Shown here: one piece after another, positions 15,392 through 23,688 of the stretch
How the letters are laid out: each line of letters opens with the position of its first letter
Numbering within the stretch: the stretch's first letter is position 1
Origin: Microbacterium oleivorans NBRC 103075
GTDB lineage: Bacteria > Actinomycetota > Actinomycetes > Actinomycetales > Microbacteriaceae
DNA length: 64,000 bases
Direction: 5' to 3'
NCBI RefSeq assembly: GCF_001552475.1
Contig: NZ_BCRG01000003.1
Span: 124,001 to 188,000 of the forward strand
Notes under the pieces: generated by a model
The model's input: the letters and a program-made list of their open reading frames with translations, nothing else
The model's database searches: none
What the model was told of the DNA's origin: nothing
Position numbers and translations under genes: made by a program

Positions 15392-16543
15392 TCAGGCGGC
15401 GCGTCGCCAGGCGGGCACCGCTGCGACCAGCAACAGCGCCGGCAGGAGGAAGGCGAGCCCCGATCCGGTGACGTCGGTCAGGACACCGACGCCGACAGCG
15501 CCGAGGACTGCCCCGGCGTAGTTGAAGAGGTTGACCCGCGCGATCACCTCGTCGCTGCGCCCCGGATCGATCGCTCCGGCGAGGCCGAAGGCGATCGGGA
15601 CGAGCGCACCGACGGCCACGCCGCTGATCGCGAAGCCGACGATCGAGGCGACGGGGGAGGGGACGGCGGCGACGATGAGCGCCCCGATCACTCCGAGGAC
15701 GAGGCTGACTGCCAAAAGGCGACCGCGGCCGATGCGGCGGACCACGGCATCCGTCGCCAGTCGCGCCGCCAGGACGCCGCCCTGGTAGGCCGCGAGGCCG
15801 AGGGGTGCGATCGCGACGGCGGCGCCGATCGCGCGAAGGTGCACGGAACTCCACGAGCTCACCGCCGAGTCGACCGTGTAGGCGGCGAGGATGACGAGCC
15901 CGACGATCGTGATGGCGCGGGCATCGAGACGCGGCCCGCGGGGGCCGCTCCATTCGGAGGACTGTGCCGCTCGCTCCCTGCTGAGGCGACCGGACACCGC
16001 CAGGAGGAAGGCGATCTGCAGGACCGCCGCACCGACGAGGGTCGCGAAGGCCGGGGCGCCCGCGGCGAGAATCCCCGCCATCCCGAGCGCCCCGACGATG
16101 GACCCCGCGGTCAGAGTGGCGAAGAACCGGCCGAGCAGCGGAGTCGCACGGCCCCGTTGAACCAGCACGCCCTGCATGTTGGACGATGCGTCGATGAGGC
16201 CGAGTCCCAGCCCGTAGACGAGGACGGATGCCGCGAGCACAACCGTTCCGGGCGAGAACGCCGTGGCCACGAGTCCCAGCGCCTGCAGCGACAGGCCGAC
16301 GATGACCCCGTGACGGCTGCTCGCACGCCGGGCGATCGCGTCGGCGCCGAGCGAGCCGAGCGCCGCGGTGACGCACACGCCGAGCAGGATCGCGGCGATG
16401 CCCGTGGCATCCAATCCGGTGCGTTCCTGGAACGCGGGGAGAGCCGTCACGATGACGGCGTACCCGAGTCCCTGCAGGCCGTAGACCGTCGCGACTGCGA
16501 GGACGTTGCCGGTCGTCGCGGGTGCTGTCGTCGTCCCGGTCAC
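15392..16543 (-). CDS. MFS transporter
   Basis: A 383-residue major facilitator with about twelve hydrophobic segments. The loop after TM2 reads GADAIARRASSRHGVIVG, a weak version of the MFS motif A; the second half repeats it as ATDAVVRRIGRGRLLAVS. GLIDASSNMQGVLVQR in TM5 resembles sugar/FucP-type or drug carriers. GTG 16543 starts one base after the stop of the aminotransferase gene, so it is last in the operon running from the SDR gene. Substrate unknown; it may move whatever the operon processes. Confidence 0.8.
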   Translation of the reverse strand: MTGTTTAPATTGNVLAVATVYGLQGLGYAVIVTALPAFQERTGLDATGIAAILLGVCVTAALGSLGADAIARRASSRHGVIVGLSLQALGLVATAFSPGTVVLAASVLVYGLGLGLIDASSNMQGVLVQRGRATPLLGRFFATLTAGSIVGALGMAGILAAGAPAFATLVGAAVLQIAFLLAVSGRLSRERAAQSSEWSGPRGPRLDARAITIVGLVILAAYTVDSAVSSWSSVHLRAIGAAVAIAPLGLAAYQGGVLAARLATDAVVRRIGRGRLLAVSLVLGVIGALIVAAVPSPVASIVGFAISGVAVGALVPIAFGLAGAIDPGRSDEVIARVNLFNYAGAVLGAVGVGVLTDVTGSGLAFLLPALLLVAAVPAWRRAA

Positions 16544-16544
16544 C

Positions 16545-17810
16545 TCACACCACCGCGGGGTGGCGCGTCCGGAGGGCGGCGAAGGCGTCGGCGGCGATCT
16601 CGACCGTCCGGTCGACATCGGCCTCGGTGACCGCGGCGTTGAGGAAGTGGTTGTGATGCGACGTGAGGTACGCCCCGCGCCTCACGCACTCGGCGATCCA
16701 GTCCTGGTGCAGCATGAGTGAGTCGGCCGGGTCGGCGACGCGCAGGTAGAAGAGTGCGGGAGCCCCTGAGGCGACAAGCGTGAACCCGGCCTCGGAGGCG
16801 GCCTCGGTGAGCCCGTCGGTCAGGCGCGTGCCGAGGCGTTCGAAGAGCGCCGGCGCGTCGAGCTCGCGGAGCTTCCTCTGCGTCGCGATGCCGGCGGCGA
16901 ACGGGACGGCGCTCATCCAGTAGCTGCCCGTGTAGGTGATCGAGCTCACGGCCTCTTTCAGCGCCTCGCGTCCGAGAAGCGCCGACACGTTGTAGCCGTT
17001 CGCGAGCGCCTTGCAGAAGCAGATGAGGTCGGCTTCGAAACCGAAGTAATGGTCGCTGCCGGCGAGGTCGAGGCGGAAGCCTGCGCGCACGTCATCGACG
17101 ATGAGGACCACGCCGTGCTCGTCGCAGAGCTTCCGTACGGCCTGCCAGTAGCCCTCGGCAGGCAGTTGGTTGTCGACGAAATTGCCGTGCATGTACGGCG
17201 TCGAGATGAGCGCGGCGACCTCGCCCCGGTTCTCGGACAGCAGGGTGCGGAGGGCATCGAGGTCGTTCCACGGCACGTACAGGTTGTTCGCGACGTCTTC
17301 TTCGAGGACGCCCGGATAATCGAGCTTCTGCGTCCACGGCGCGACCCCGTGATAGAAACCCTTCACGAAGACGACCTTCTTCCGCAGTGTCGCGGCGCGC
17401 GCGGTCATGATCGCAAGCGTGGTCGTGTCGCCGCCGTTCTTGGCGAACATCGCCCAGTCGGCGCTGGCGACCTGATCGACGAGCATCTCGGCGAAGTCGA
17501 TCATGACGGTCGAGGGGAGCGAGACGACGTCCTCCTTCTTCGCCTGCTCCTGAGCGGCCGCGGCCACGTCCGGGTCGTTGTAGCCGAGGATGTTCGGTCC
17601 GTACCCGCACATCCAGTCGATGAACTCGTTGCCGTCGAGGTCCCAGAACCGGGTCCCTTGGGCGCGGGTGGCGAACTTGGGGAAGCCGTCATTCGGGAGG
17701 TGCAGCCCCTCGGTCGGGCCGAGGTGACCCGGGATGCCGCCGGGGATCACCTGCTGGGCGCGGCGGAAGGCGGCGAGGCTCTTGTCGAAGGTGTACACGG
17801 AGGAGCTCAC
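16545..17810 (-). CDS. Class III PLP aminotransferase, glutamate-1-semialdehyde-aminomutase-like
   Basis: A 421-residue fold-type I PLP enzyme. Visible: VIPGGIPGHLGPTEGLHLP and FWDLDGNEFIDWMCGYGPNI (typical N-terminal block of GSA-aminomutase-like aminotransferases), KNGGDTTTLAIMTARAAT (PLP phosphate), VVLIVDDVRAGFRLDLAG (Asp contacting the pyridine N) and the Schiff-base Lys in ICFCKALANGYNVSALLG. It is not adjacent to haem genes and differs from HemL proper, so it likely acts on another amino or keto substrate. GTG 17810 overlaps the stop of the SCP2-like gene (GTGA); the MFS gene follows one base on. Confidence 0.85.
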   Translation of the reverse strand: MSSSVYTFDKSLAAFRRAQQVIPGGIPGHLGPTEGLHLPNDGFPKFATRAQGTRFWDLDGNEFIDWMCGYGPNILGYNDPDVAAAAQEQAKKEDVVSLPSTVMIDFAEMLVDQVASADWAMFAKNGGDTTTLAIMTARAATLRKKVVFVKGFYHGVAPWTQKLDYPGVLEEDVANNLYVPWNDLDALRTLLSENRGEVAALISTPYMHGNFVDNQLPAEGYWQAVRKLCDEHGVVLIVDDVRAGFRLDLAGSDHYFGFEADLICFCKALANGYNVSALLGREALKEAVSSITYTGSYWMSAVPFAAGIATQRKLRELDAPALFERLGTRLTDGLTEAASEAGFTLVASGAPALFYLRVADPADSLMLHQDWIAECVRRGAYLTSHHNHFLNAAVTEADVDRTVEIAADAFAALRTRHPAVV

Positions 17811-18586
17811 TTTCCGAGGTAGTGGCCGACGCGGTCGAGAATGCGACTCGTGTTGTCGACGAGGGGGATGTAGCCGCGGATGGCGATACGACCGTCGCCG
17901 ACGCACGCGAGCGCGCTCTCGCGACCGGCGAGGACGTCTCCCGCAGTCTGCAGGTCGGCGAACCGGAAGACGGCGCGGGGCGCGGCATCCGTCACCGGGA
18001 CGCGCGACAGCGTGTGCTCACGCACCCGCAGACGGTGGCGGAGCGCATCGCCCACCGCGATGTCGAGGTCGCCGTCCGACATCTGCTCGGCGCTGAAGCG
18101 CCCGGACCGGTCGCGGTTCGCGACGATCGTGATCGCGCCGACGGCCACCTCGAGGAGCAGGACGCGGTGCGCATCGGTGAACGCCGGATCGGTCAGGTCC
18201 GCGTCGGCCGGACGCAGGTAGCGACCCAGCAGATCGCTGACCGGGGTGAAGACCTGTGTGAGGAAGCGGAGCCCCGCGGGACCGGCGAGCGGGAGGGGAG
18301 ACCCCTTGCCGTCGAGGACCGCGTTGAGATGCGCGGGGGAGCGGAACACGAGTGTGGCTCGCGTCATTCCGCTGTGATCGCCGTCCGCGGGGCGGATGCC
18401 GTCCCGAGCGAAGACGAGGCTCATCGCCTCGCCGCCGACGATCCGCGCCGTCAACAGCACCGGCTGCGGCAGACCGGCGAGCAGCCACGACGCGTCGGGG
18501 GCGACCTCCGACAGCTTCGGGAGCGCGCCGAGGACGGCGTGCAGGTTCACCGCCGCGAGAACGCGGTCATCGATCTCCGTCAGCAC
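17807..18586 (-). CDS. SCP2-like (sterol-carrier-type) protein
   Basis: A 259-residue soluble protein that seems to contain two SCP2-like lipid-binding halves: one around AHLNAVLDGKGSPLPL and one at the C-terminus, FADLQTAGDVLAGRESALAC then GDGRIAIRGYIPLVDN, where the A-L-x-G-x-x pattern is that of sterol-carrier-protein-2 folds. No catalytic motif is evident. GTG 18586 has a good site, AAGGGAG, and overlaps the TetR stop by 20 bases; its own stop overlaps the aminotransferase start. It may bind a hydrophobic or coenzyme-bound intermediate; the assignment is moderate. Confidence 0.55.
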   Translation of the reverse strand: MLTEIDDRVLAAVNLHAVLGALPKLSEVAPDASWLLAGLPQPVLLTARIVGGEAMSLVFARDGIRPADGDHSGMTRATLVFRSPAHLNAVLDGKGSPLPLAGPAGLRFLTQVFTPVSDLLGRYLRPADADLTDPAFTDAHRVLLLEVAVGAITIVANRDRSGRFSAEQMSDGDLDIAVGDALRHRLRVREHTLSRVPVTDAAPRAVFRFADLQTAGDVLAGRESALACVGDGRIAIRGYIPLVDNTSRILDRVGHYLGK

Positions 18587-19202
18587 GGGGACTCCCTTCG
18601 GTCGGTGCCCCGAGTGGGGCGGATGCCGCGGCGAACGCGGCCGCAGCGAACGATGCCGTGCGGCGCGCGGCATCCGAGTCTCCGTCGGCGAGCCACGTCG
18701 TCGTGATGCCGTCGACGACGACGACGAGGTGACGCGCGAGATCGGCGACGGGCTGCGTCCAGCGATTACCGGTGATCTCGGCCGCGTAGGTGAGGACCTG
18801 CTCGGCGGCGGTGTAGTACGTCTCCCATTGCGCGCGCATCTGCCCCTGCGGATCACGGCGGCGCGCGACGAGGGCGAGTTCGAGCAGTGCGATCTCGTCG
18901 GCGGGGTCGCGTTCGAGCAGATCGATGTAGCCCTCGAGGCCCGAGCGGATCGCCGAGGCGAGGGAGGTCGGATCGATCGCGCGGGACTCGGCGGCGAACC
19001 GCTCCTGCTCGATGACGGTGTCGATGACAGCGGTCATGAGTTCGTCCTGCGTGCCGAAGATGTAGGTGAATGCGCCGAGTGGCATCCCCGCTTCGGCCGT
19101 GATCGCGCGGGTCGTCGCGGCGGCCACGCCCTGCCGGGCGATGACGCGGATCGCGGCTGCGACGAGTTCGTGACGGCGTTCTTCGGGCGGCATCCGTCGC
19201 AT
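18567..19202 (-). CDS. TetR-family regulator
   Basis: A 211-residue TetR protein. HTH at residues 6-50: EERRHELVAAAIRVIARQGV, ATTRAITAEAGMPLGAFTYI; the C-terminal domain is a helical ligand-binding bundle. ATG 19202 is preceded by GGGAGG and its first base overlaps the SDR stop (TGATG), so it is co-expressed with the SDR and probably autoregulates the five-gene operon from the repeat at 19990-20009. Confidence 0.9.
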   Translation of the reverse strand: MRRMPPEERRHELVAAAIRVIARQGVAAATTRAITAEAGMPLGAFTYIFGTQDELMTAVIDTVIEQERFAAESRAIDPTSLASAIRSGLEGYIDLLERDPADEIALLELALVARRRDPQGQMRAQWETYYTAAEQVLTYAAEITGNRWTQPVADLARHLVVVVDGITTTWLADGDSDAARRTASFAAAAFAAASAPLGAPTEGSPRADGDR

Positions 19203-19975
19203 CAGGAGCCTCCCACCGCGCGGGCGGCGACGAACAGGCGGAGGCGGCGGGGGGAGACGCGGGCGACCCAGCCCTGCACGCGGTTGGCGGCGCCGACGGT
19301 TCGGACGGGCGACGGGTCCGATGAGTCGAGGGCGTCGAAGGCCTCGTCGAGCACGTCGTCGACGGTCTTCGACGCGCCGACCTTGAAGGTCTCCGAGCCC
19401 GCGACGGCGAAGAACTCGGTCTCGGTCGGGCCGGGGCAGAGGGCGAGGACCGTGAGGCCGGTACCCCGCGTCTCCTGCCAGATCGCCTCGGTGAGCGAGG
19501 TGACGTACGCCTTCGTCGCGGCGTAGACGGCGAGTCCCGGCAGTGGCTGATGCCCGGCGTTGCTCGACACGTTGACGAGAACGCCGCGCGCGGCGATGAG
19601 GTCGGGAAGGAGCTCCCGCGTAAGGAGGGTCAGGGCGAGCACGTTGACCTGCACCTCGGCGGCGACGCGGGCGGCATCCTCGTCGGCGAAGGCGGATGCG
19701 GTGCCGAAGCCGGCGCTGTTGACGAGACCGGCGGGGCGGATGCCGCGCTGGGCGAGTTCCGCGGCGATGGCGGCGGGCGCGGCCGGGTCGGTGAGGTCGA
19801 CGGCGAGGACGGTCGCGTCGATGCGGTGGAGCCCGCGGAGCTCTTCGGCGAGGGCTTCGAGTCGGTCGGCTCGACGGGCGACGAGGACGACGTCGTGACC
19901 CCGCGCGGCGTAGCGGCGGGCGAACCCGGCGCCGATCCCCGAACTTGCTCCCGTGATGACGATCGCTCCGGGCAT
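19202..19975 (-). CDS. Short-chain dehydrogenase/reductase
   Basis: A 257-residue NAD(P)-dependent SDR. Visible: VITGASSGIGAGFARRYAAR (cofactor loop TGxxxGxG), VDLTDPAA, LVNSAGFGTASAF (NAG), VNVSSNAG with the catalytic Ser, and YAATKAYVTSLTE (YxxxK). RR after the second strand suggests NADP preference. The C-terminal 25 residues are basic and hydrophobic. First gene of the minus-strand operon SDR-TetR-SCP2-like-aminotransferase-MFS; GGAGG lies in its leader. Confidence 0.92.
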   Translation of the reverse strand: MPGAIVITGASSGIGAGFARRYAARGHDVVLVARRADRLEALAEELRGLHRIDATVLAVDLTDPAAPAAIAAELAQRGIRPAGLVNSAGFGTASAFADEDAARVAAEVQVNVLALTLLTRELLPDLIAARGVLVNVSSNAGHQPLPGLAVYAATKAYVTSLTEAIWQETRGTGLTVLALCPGPTETEFFAVAGSETFKVGASKTVDDVLDEAFDALDSSDPSPVRTVGAANRVQGWVARVSPRRLRLFVAARAVGGS

Positions 19976-19989
19976 GGCGCCTCCAGAAG

Positions 19990-20009
19990 AGTTGTACAGA
20001 TGAACAAGT
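19990..20009. promoter_or_regulatory. Inverted repeat, candidate TetR operator
   Basis: AGTTGTACAG (19990-19999) faces ATGAACAAGT (20000-20009), pairing at 7 of 10 positions with a conserved TTGT/ACAA core. It lies between the SDR start and a likely minus-strand -10 (CATACT, complement of 20016-20021). Confidence 0.5.
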
Positions 20010-20089
20010 GCACTCAGTATGGCGACGCGGATGGGCTGCGTAAAGGATCACCCGTGGGAATATGCCCGCCGATGGAGTATGAATGACCC

Positions 20090-20455
20090 ATGGCATCCCC
20101 TCTCGGTCTCACGGCCTTCTGGATCCTCACGGCGCTCGCCGGGGGACGGCGACACGGGTACGACATCCTTCGCGAGGTCGACGCGGCCTCCTCAGGCCGG
20201 GCAGCGATGAAGGTCACGACGCTCTACGCCGCGCTCGAGCGCCTCGAGCGCGAGGGTCTCATCCGCGCCGACGGCGAGGAGGTCGTCGGTGGGCGCGCGC
20301 GGCGGTACTTCGCGATCGAGGATGCCGGTGGCGCGGCCCTGCTTGCTGAGATCACCGCTCTCGAGCACCAGGCGCGGGTGGCGAGGGAGCGGTTGGCCGC
20401 CGCCCGACGACCTGGCGCCGCGCGCCCTGCGGTGGCCCGGACGGCGTTCGCATGA
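20090..20455 (+). CDS. PadR-family regulator
   Basis: A 121-residue winged-helix regulator. Visible: FWILTALAGGRRHGYDILRE, VTTLYAALERLEREGLI (recognition helix) and the wing GGRARRYFAIEDAGGAALLAE. Short C-terminal helix as in PadR subfamily 2. Its TGA overlaps the ATG of the membrane protein gene (ATGA), the usual PadR arrangement in which the regulator controls the membrane protein it precedes. TATGAAT just upstream may be its -10, giving a near-leaderless start. Confidence 0.92.
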   Translation: MASPLGLTAFWILTALAGGRRHGYDILREVDAASSGRAAMKVTTLYAALERLEREGLIRADGEEVVGGRARRYFAIEDAGGAALLAEITALEHQARVARERLAAARRPGAARPAVARTAFA

Positions 20456-21837
20456 GTGGGCTCGACGAGCGGCGCTTCCGACGCGTGCTGAGCTGGTACC
20501 CGCCCTCCTGGCGCCGGGAGCACGGCGATGTTCTGCTCGCGATGATGCTCGACGAGGCTGAGCGGACAGGACGGTCTCGGCCGACCGCCGCCGAGTCCCG
20601 CGCAGCGTTCGTGCACGGTCTGGGAGCTCGCTTCGGCGCGACGGCGGCGCTCGTCGCGGCATCCGTCGCGCTCCTCGCGACCGTGGTGGGTCAGAGCGGC
20701 ATCCTGCTGGTCACCGGCGGCGACGCGGGCAGCGTCCCGGTGCACGAAGTCGCCCTGTTCGCGATGACGGGAGTGGCTCCCGCGGCGACCGGCATCGCGC
20801 TCTTCGCGCTCCTCCGCGCGGCCTCCCTGCTGCGGGACGGCCCGACGCTCGTCGCCACCGCGTGCGCGGCGGTCGCGGGAGCCTGCGGGGGACTCGCGGG
20901 AGTCGGCTGGAGCCGCGGATTCGACGCCGCCGACGCCGGATTGCCGCAGACCGGACTGGCGGCAGCGACGGCACCGCTCGGCGCCGTCGGCCTGCTTCTC
21001 ACGGTCGTCGCGCTCGTCGTCGTCCTCCTGCCCGTTCTCCAGCGCACGGGGGTGTCGCGGTCGGGGGCGACTCTTCTCGCCGTGGTCCTGGCCGCCATCA
21101 CCGGTCCGCTCGTCGGCGGGCTCGTCTTCTTCTCGCCGGCGACGACGGCGGTCGTCGCGATCGTGGTGCTGATCGTCGCTGCGCTGCCCCGCGTGCGTGG
21201 CGTCCGCCGTGACGACGCGGCGGTGGTCGCGCGTGTCGCGCCCGCACCGATCGGCCCGCCGGTGACGCGGCGAGCACCCCTCAGTCGCCTGCTCGCCGGT
21301 GTCGCGCTGACCGGTGGCGCGCTCGGGATCGCGTGGGCGTTCGCGGGGGCCGGGTGGTCACCGACGGCGCGGGGCGACGCGACCGCGGCGATGCGGGAGG
21401 GCATCGCGATCCTCGGCGTCAGCATGATCCCGGCGGTCGTCGCGCTCGGCTTCGTGCTGCGCCGTTCCCGGCGGGCGTCTGCGCGGGATGTCTGGATCCC
21501 GGTCACCGCCGTGGCCACCGGGTTCGCGCTCATCTCGGCCGACTACCTCACCACCGACGGCTCCGGTGATCTCTCCGTCGGGTGGGTCGGGGCAGCCGCG
21601 TCCGTCGGTGTCGGCGTCGCCTGGTGGATCGCTGCCCGGATGCCGGTGGGGACCGGCATCCGGATCGGCGTCGGTGCGGGGATCGCGCTCGCCTACACCG
21701 TCGTGCTCGGCCTCGCGCTCACGCCGATGCTCGCGTTCAGCGCGCCCGTGGTGGCGCTCGTCGTCCTCGTGCTGCCGTGGCGCCGTCGACGCGCCGTCGA
21801 CGGGTCCGTCGCCATCCCAGGCGGCGCGACGGCGTAG
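20452..21837 (+). CDS. PadR-associated multi-TM membrane protein
   Basis: A 461-residue protein, not assigned to a named family. The first 40 residues, RRFRRVLSWYPPSWRREHGD then VLLAMMLDEAE, match the short cytoplasmic YP-W-R-GDE motif that often begins membrane proteins encoded after PadR regulators. About ten hydrophobic helices follow, in two blocks separated by a charged loop near residues 255-280. Residues about 60-245 are clearly related to the next gene's product. Coupled to PadR by ATGA. Function unknown. Confidence 0.75.
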   Translation: MSGLDERRFRRVLSWYPPSWRREHGDVLLAMMLDEAERTGRSRPTAAESRAAFVHGLGARFGATAALVAASVALLATVVGQSGILLVTGGDAGSVPVHEVALFAMTGVAPAATGIALFALLRAASLLRDGPTLVATACAAVAGACGGLAGVGWSRGFDAADAGLPQTGLAAATAPLGAVGLLLTVVALVVVLLPVLQRTGVSRSGATLLAVVLAAITGPLVGGLVFFSPATTAVVAIVVLIVAALPRVRGVRRDDAAVVARVAPAPIGPPVTRRAPLSRLLAGVALTGGALGIAWAFAGAGWSPTARGDATAAMREGIAILGVSMIPAVVALGFVLRRSRRASARDVWIPVTAVATGFALISADYLTTDGSGDLSVGWVGAAASVGVGVAWWIAARMPVGTGIRIGVGAGIALAYTVVLGLALTPMLAFSAPVVALVVLVLPWRRRRAVDGSVAIPGGATA

Positions 21838-21846
21838 GTCTCGGTA

Positions 21847-22461
21847 ATGGGGTCGAACTCAGCCGCGCGTCCTGACGCGCGGGAGGCGCGGACGATGGCG
21901 ACAGCGGCGATCGGCGTGGCATCCGTCGGCCTGATGTCGTCGATCGTCGGCGGCGTCGGCTCGATCACGCCCGAGTCGTCGGATGCGTTTCTGTTCGCGG
22001 TGGCCGGCGTGGCACCTGCCGCCGTCGGCATCGCGCTTCTGGGCGTCGTCCGCGTCGGCGGACTCGTGAGCTCCCGTGCGACCGTGATCCTCATGGTCGC
22101 CGCCGCGGTCGCCGGGCTGAGCGGCGGACTCGCCGCCTGGGCCGTCCGCGTGTCGTTCGATCTCAGTGACGACGGCCTGCCGAGCGCGGCCGTCGACCTC
22201 GTCGCGATGGTTTCCGCTGCCTGCGGAGTCCTGGTTCTTGCCGCGATTCTCGCGACCCTCGGCACCGTGCTGCTCCGCGGGGCAAGCCTGCCGGGGTGGG
22301 TTGCGACGACCGTCGGCGTGATCGCCGCGCTGATCGCCGCGCCCGTCGTCGGGGTGGTGGCTGCCGTCGTGCACCCCCTGACCGCAGTCGCCTCGCTCGC
22401 GCTCATCGGCTGCGCGGTCGAGATGCGCAGGCGGATGCCGGTGGCACCCGCTCATGCCTGA
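21847..22461 (+). CDS. Membrane protein, paralogue of preceding gene
   Basis: A 204-residue protein with about six hydrophobic helices. VAGVAPAAVGIALLGVVRVG and AAAVAGLSGGLAAWAVRVSF align with GVAPAATGIALFALLRAASL and CAAVAGACGGLAGVGWSRGF of the previous product, including the following DDGLP/DAGLP, so it corresponds to that protein's first membrane block without the N-terminal YP-W-R-GDE motif. Starts 9 bases after the previous stop; ATG 21895 is an alternative. Function unknown. Confidence 0.7.
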   Translation: MGSNSAARPDAREARTMATAAIGVASVGLMSSIVGGVGSITPESSDAFLFAVAGVAPAAVGIALLGVVRVGGLVSSRATVILMVAAAVAGLSGGLAAWAVRVSFDLSDDGLPSAAVDLVAMVSAACGVLVLAAILATLGTVLLRGASLPGWVATTVGVIAALIAAPVVGVVAAVVHPLTAVASLALIGCAVEMRRRMPVAPAHA

Positions 22462-22471
22462 GCCCGAGTCA

Positions 22472-22498
22472 CCCGGGGCCCGCGACGCGGACCCCGGG
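22472..22498. terminator. Hairpin between convergent genes
   Basis: CCCGGGG (22472-22478) pairs with CCCCGGG (22492-22498), extended inside by CGCG-type pairing; it separates the membrane protein and dehydrogenase stops. Confidence 0.6.
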
Positions 22499-22505
22499 CC
22501 CCGAG

Positions 22506-23579
22506 TCAGACGCCCGCGGGCTGGCGTGCTCCCGTCGCGAGCCGCTCGGCTGCGTACGCCTCGGCCGCGTCGAGCGGGGTGACGCCGCGTTCTGCCGCGT
22601 CGTCGAACAGGCGGCGCAGGGTGTCGCCGATCCCGTCGATGCGCGTCGCGATCTCCTCGCGGTGGCCGGGTGTCCGCGCCTCGACGTCGAGGTAGATGAC
22701 ACCACCCGCGTTCGCGACGAAGTCGGGGGCGTAGAGGATGCCGCGGTCCGCGAGGCGTGCCGCACCGGAGCGCTCGGCGAGCGGGTTGTTCGCCGGTCCG
22801 CAGACGGCCCCCGCGGCGAGGGCGTCGATGACGTCTTCGGTGAGGAGGCCGCCGATGCCGGCGGGAACGAAGACGTCGGCGGGGACCACGTGCTCGGTGC
22901 CGGGTTCGACCCAGGTCGCCCCGAGCTCGGCGGCGAGCGACATCTTCGCGGGGTTCACATCGGTGACGGTCAGGATGGCGCCCTCACCGGACAGGCGAAC
23001 GGCGAGGCGGCTGCCGACCTGGCCGAGGCCCGAGATCGTGATGCGGCGGCCCGCTACCTCGGGCGAACCGACGATGCGTTCGAGAGTGGCGCGGAGAGCC
23101 GCGTAGACACCGCGACTGGTGGGACCGGCGGGCTCGCCGGATCCGCCGACCGAGTCGGGAAGGCCGACGACGTGGGCGGTGCGCTCACTGACGACGAGCA
23201 TGTCCTCGGTCGTCGAGCCCACATCCTCCGCGGTGCGGTACTGGCCGCCGAAGGACTCGACGGCGTCGCCGAGGTCGAGGAAGGCCGCCCGCCGGCGGTC
23301 GGCGTCGAGGGTGTCGGCCTCGCTCAGCGCGATGACGGACTTGCCGCCGCCGGCATCCAGACCTGCCGTCGCGTTCTTCAGCGTCATCGCCGCCGAGAGT
23401 CGCAGCGCATCGCCCATCGCATCGGACCAGTGCGGGTAGCGCCACAGGCGCGCGCCGCCGAGGGCGGGGCCAAGGGCCGAGGAGTGGAGCGCGACGGTGA
23501 CGACGAGGCCGCTGCGCCGGCCGGTGATCACCTCCACACGTTCGTGGGTGAAATCGGGCAGGGGCAGGGAGTGCGTCAT
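22506..23579 (-). CDS. Leu/Val-type amino-acid dehydrogenase
   Basis: A 357-residue NAD-dependent Glu/Leu/Phe/Val dehydrogenase family enzyme that oxidatively deaminates a branched-chain or aromatic amino acid. Visible: LGPALGGARLWRY (substrate), AMTLKNATAGLDAGGGKSVI with the catalytic Lys, TAEDVGSTTEDM, the Rossmann motif ISGLGQVGSRLAVRL, VCGPANNPLAE and APDFVANAGGVI. Length matches leucine/valine dehydrogenases (about 360), shorter than GDH. ATG 23579 follows AAGGA. Exact substrate cannot be read from sequence. Confidence 0.88.
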   Translation of the reverse strand: MTHSLPLPDFTHERVEVITGRRSGLVVTVALHSSALGPALGGARLWRYPHWSDAMGDALRLSAAMTLKNATAGLDAGGGKSVIALSEADTLDADRRRAAFLDLGDAVESFGGQYRTAEDVGSTTEDMLVVSERTAHVVGLPDSVGGSGEPAGPTSRGVYAALRATLERIVGSPEVAGRRITISGLGQVGSRLAVRLSGEGAILTVTDVNPAKMSLAAELGATWVEPGTEHVVPADVFVPAGIGGLLTEDVIDALAAGAVCGPANNPLAERSGAARLADRGILYAPDFVANAGGVIYLDVEARTPGHREEIATRIDGIGDTLRRLFDDAAERGVTPLDAAEAYAAERLATGARQPAGV

Positions 23580-23675
23580 TGCGATCCTTCTCGACGGGCC
23601 TTGTGGGCGCTGCGGTGCGGATGCCGCCGATCTGCGGCATCCGTCATCATTCTGCCTGGCATATCGCCCGCCGCC

Positions 23676-23681
23676 TAGGCT
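23676..23681 (+). promoter_or_regulatory. -10 box TAGGCT, leaderless start
   Basis: TAGGCT ends 8 bases before ATG 23689; no binding site between them. Confidence 0.5.
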
Positions 23682-23688
23682 GTCGCCC

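Noticed and set aside
14730-16376. Minus-strand frame across TetR and MFS genes
   Set aside because: Runs through two well supported genes and has no family resemblance.
16545-17810. hemL (glutamate-1-semialdehyde aminomutase)
   Set aside because: Fold and motifs are similar, but no tetrapyrrole genes are nearby and the operon partners differ.
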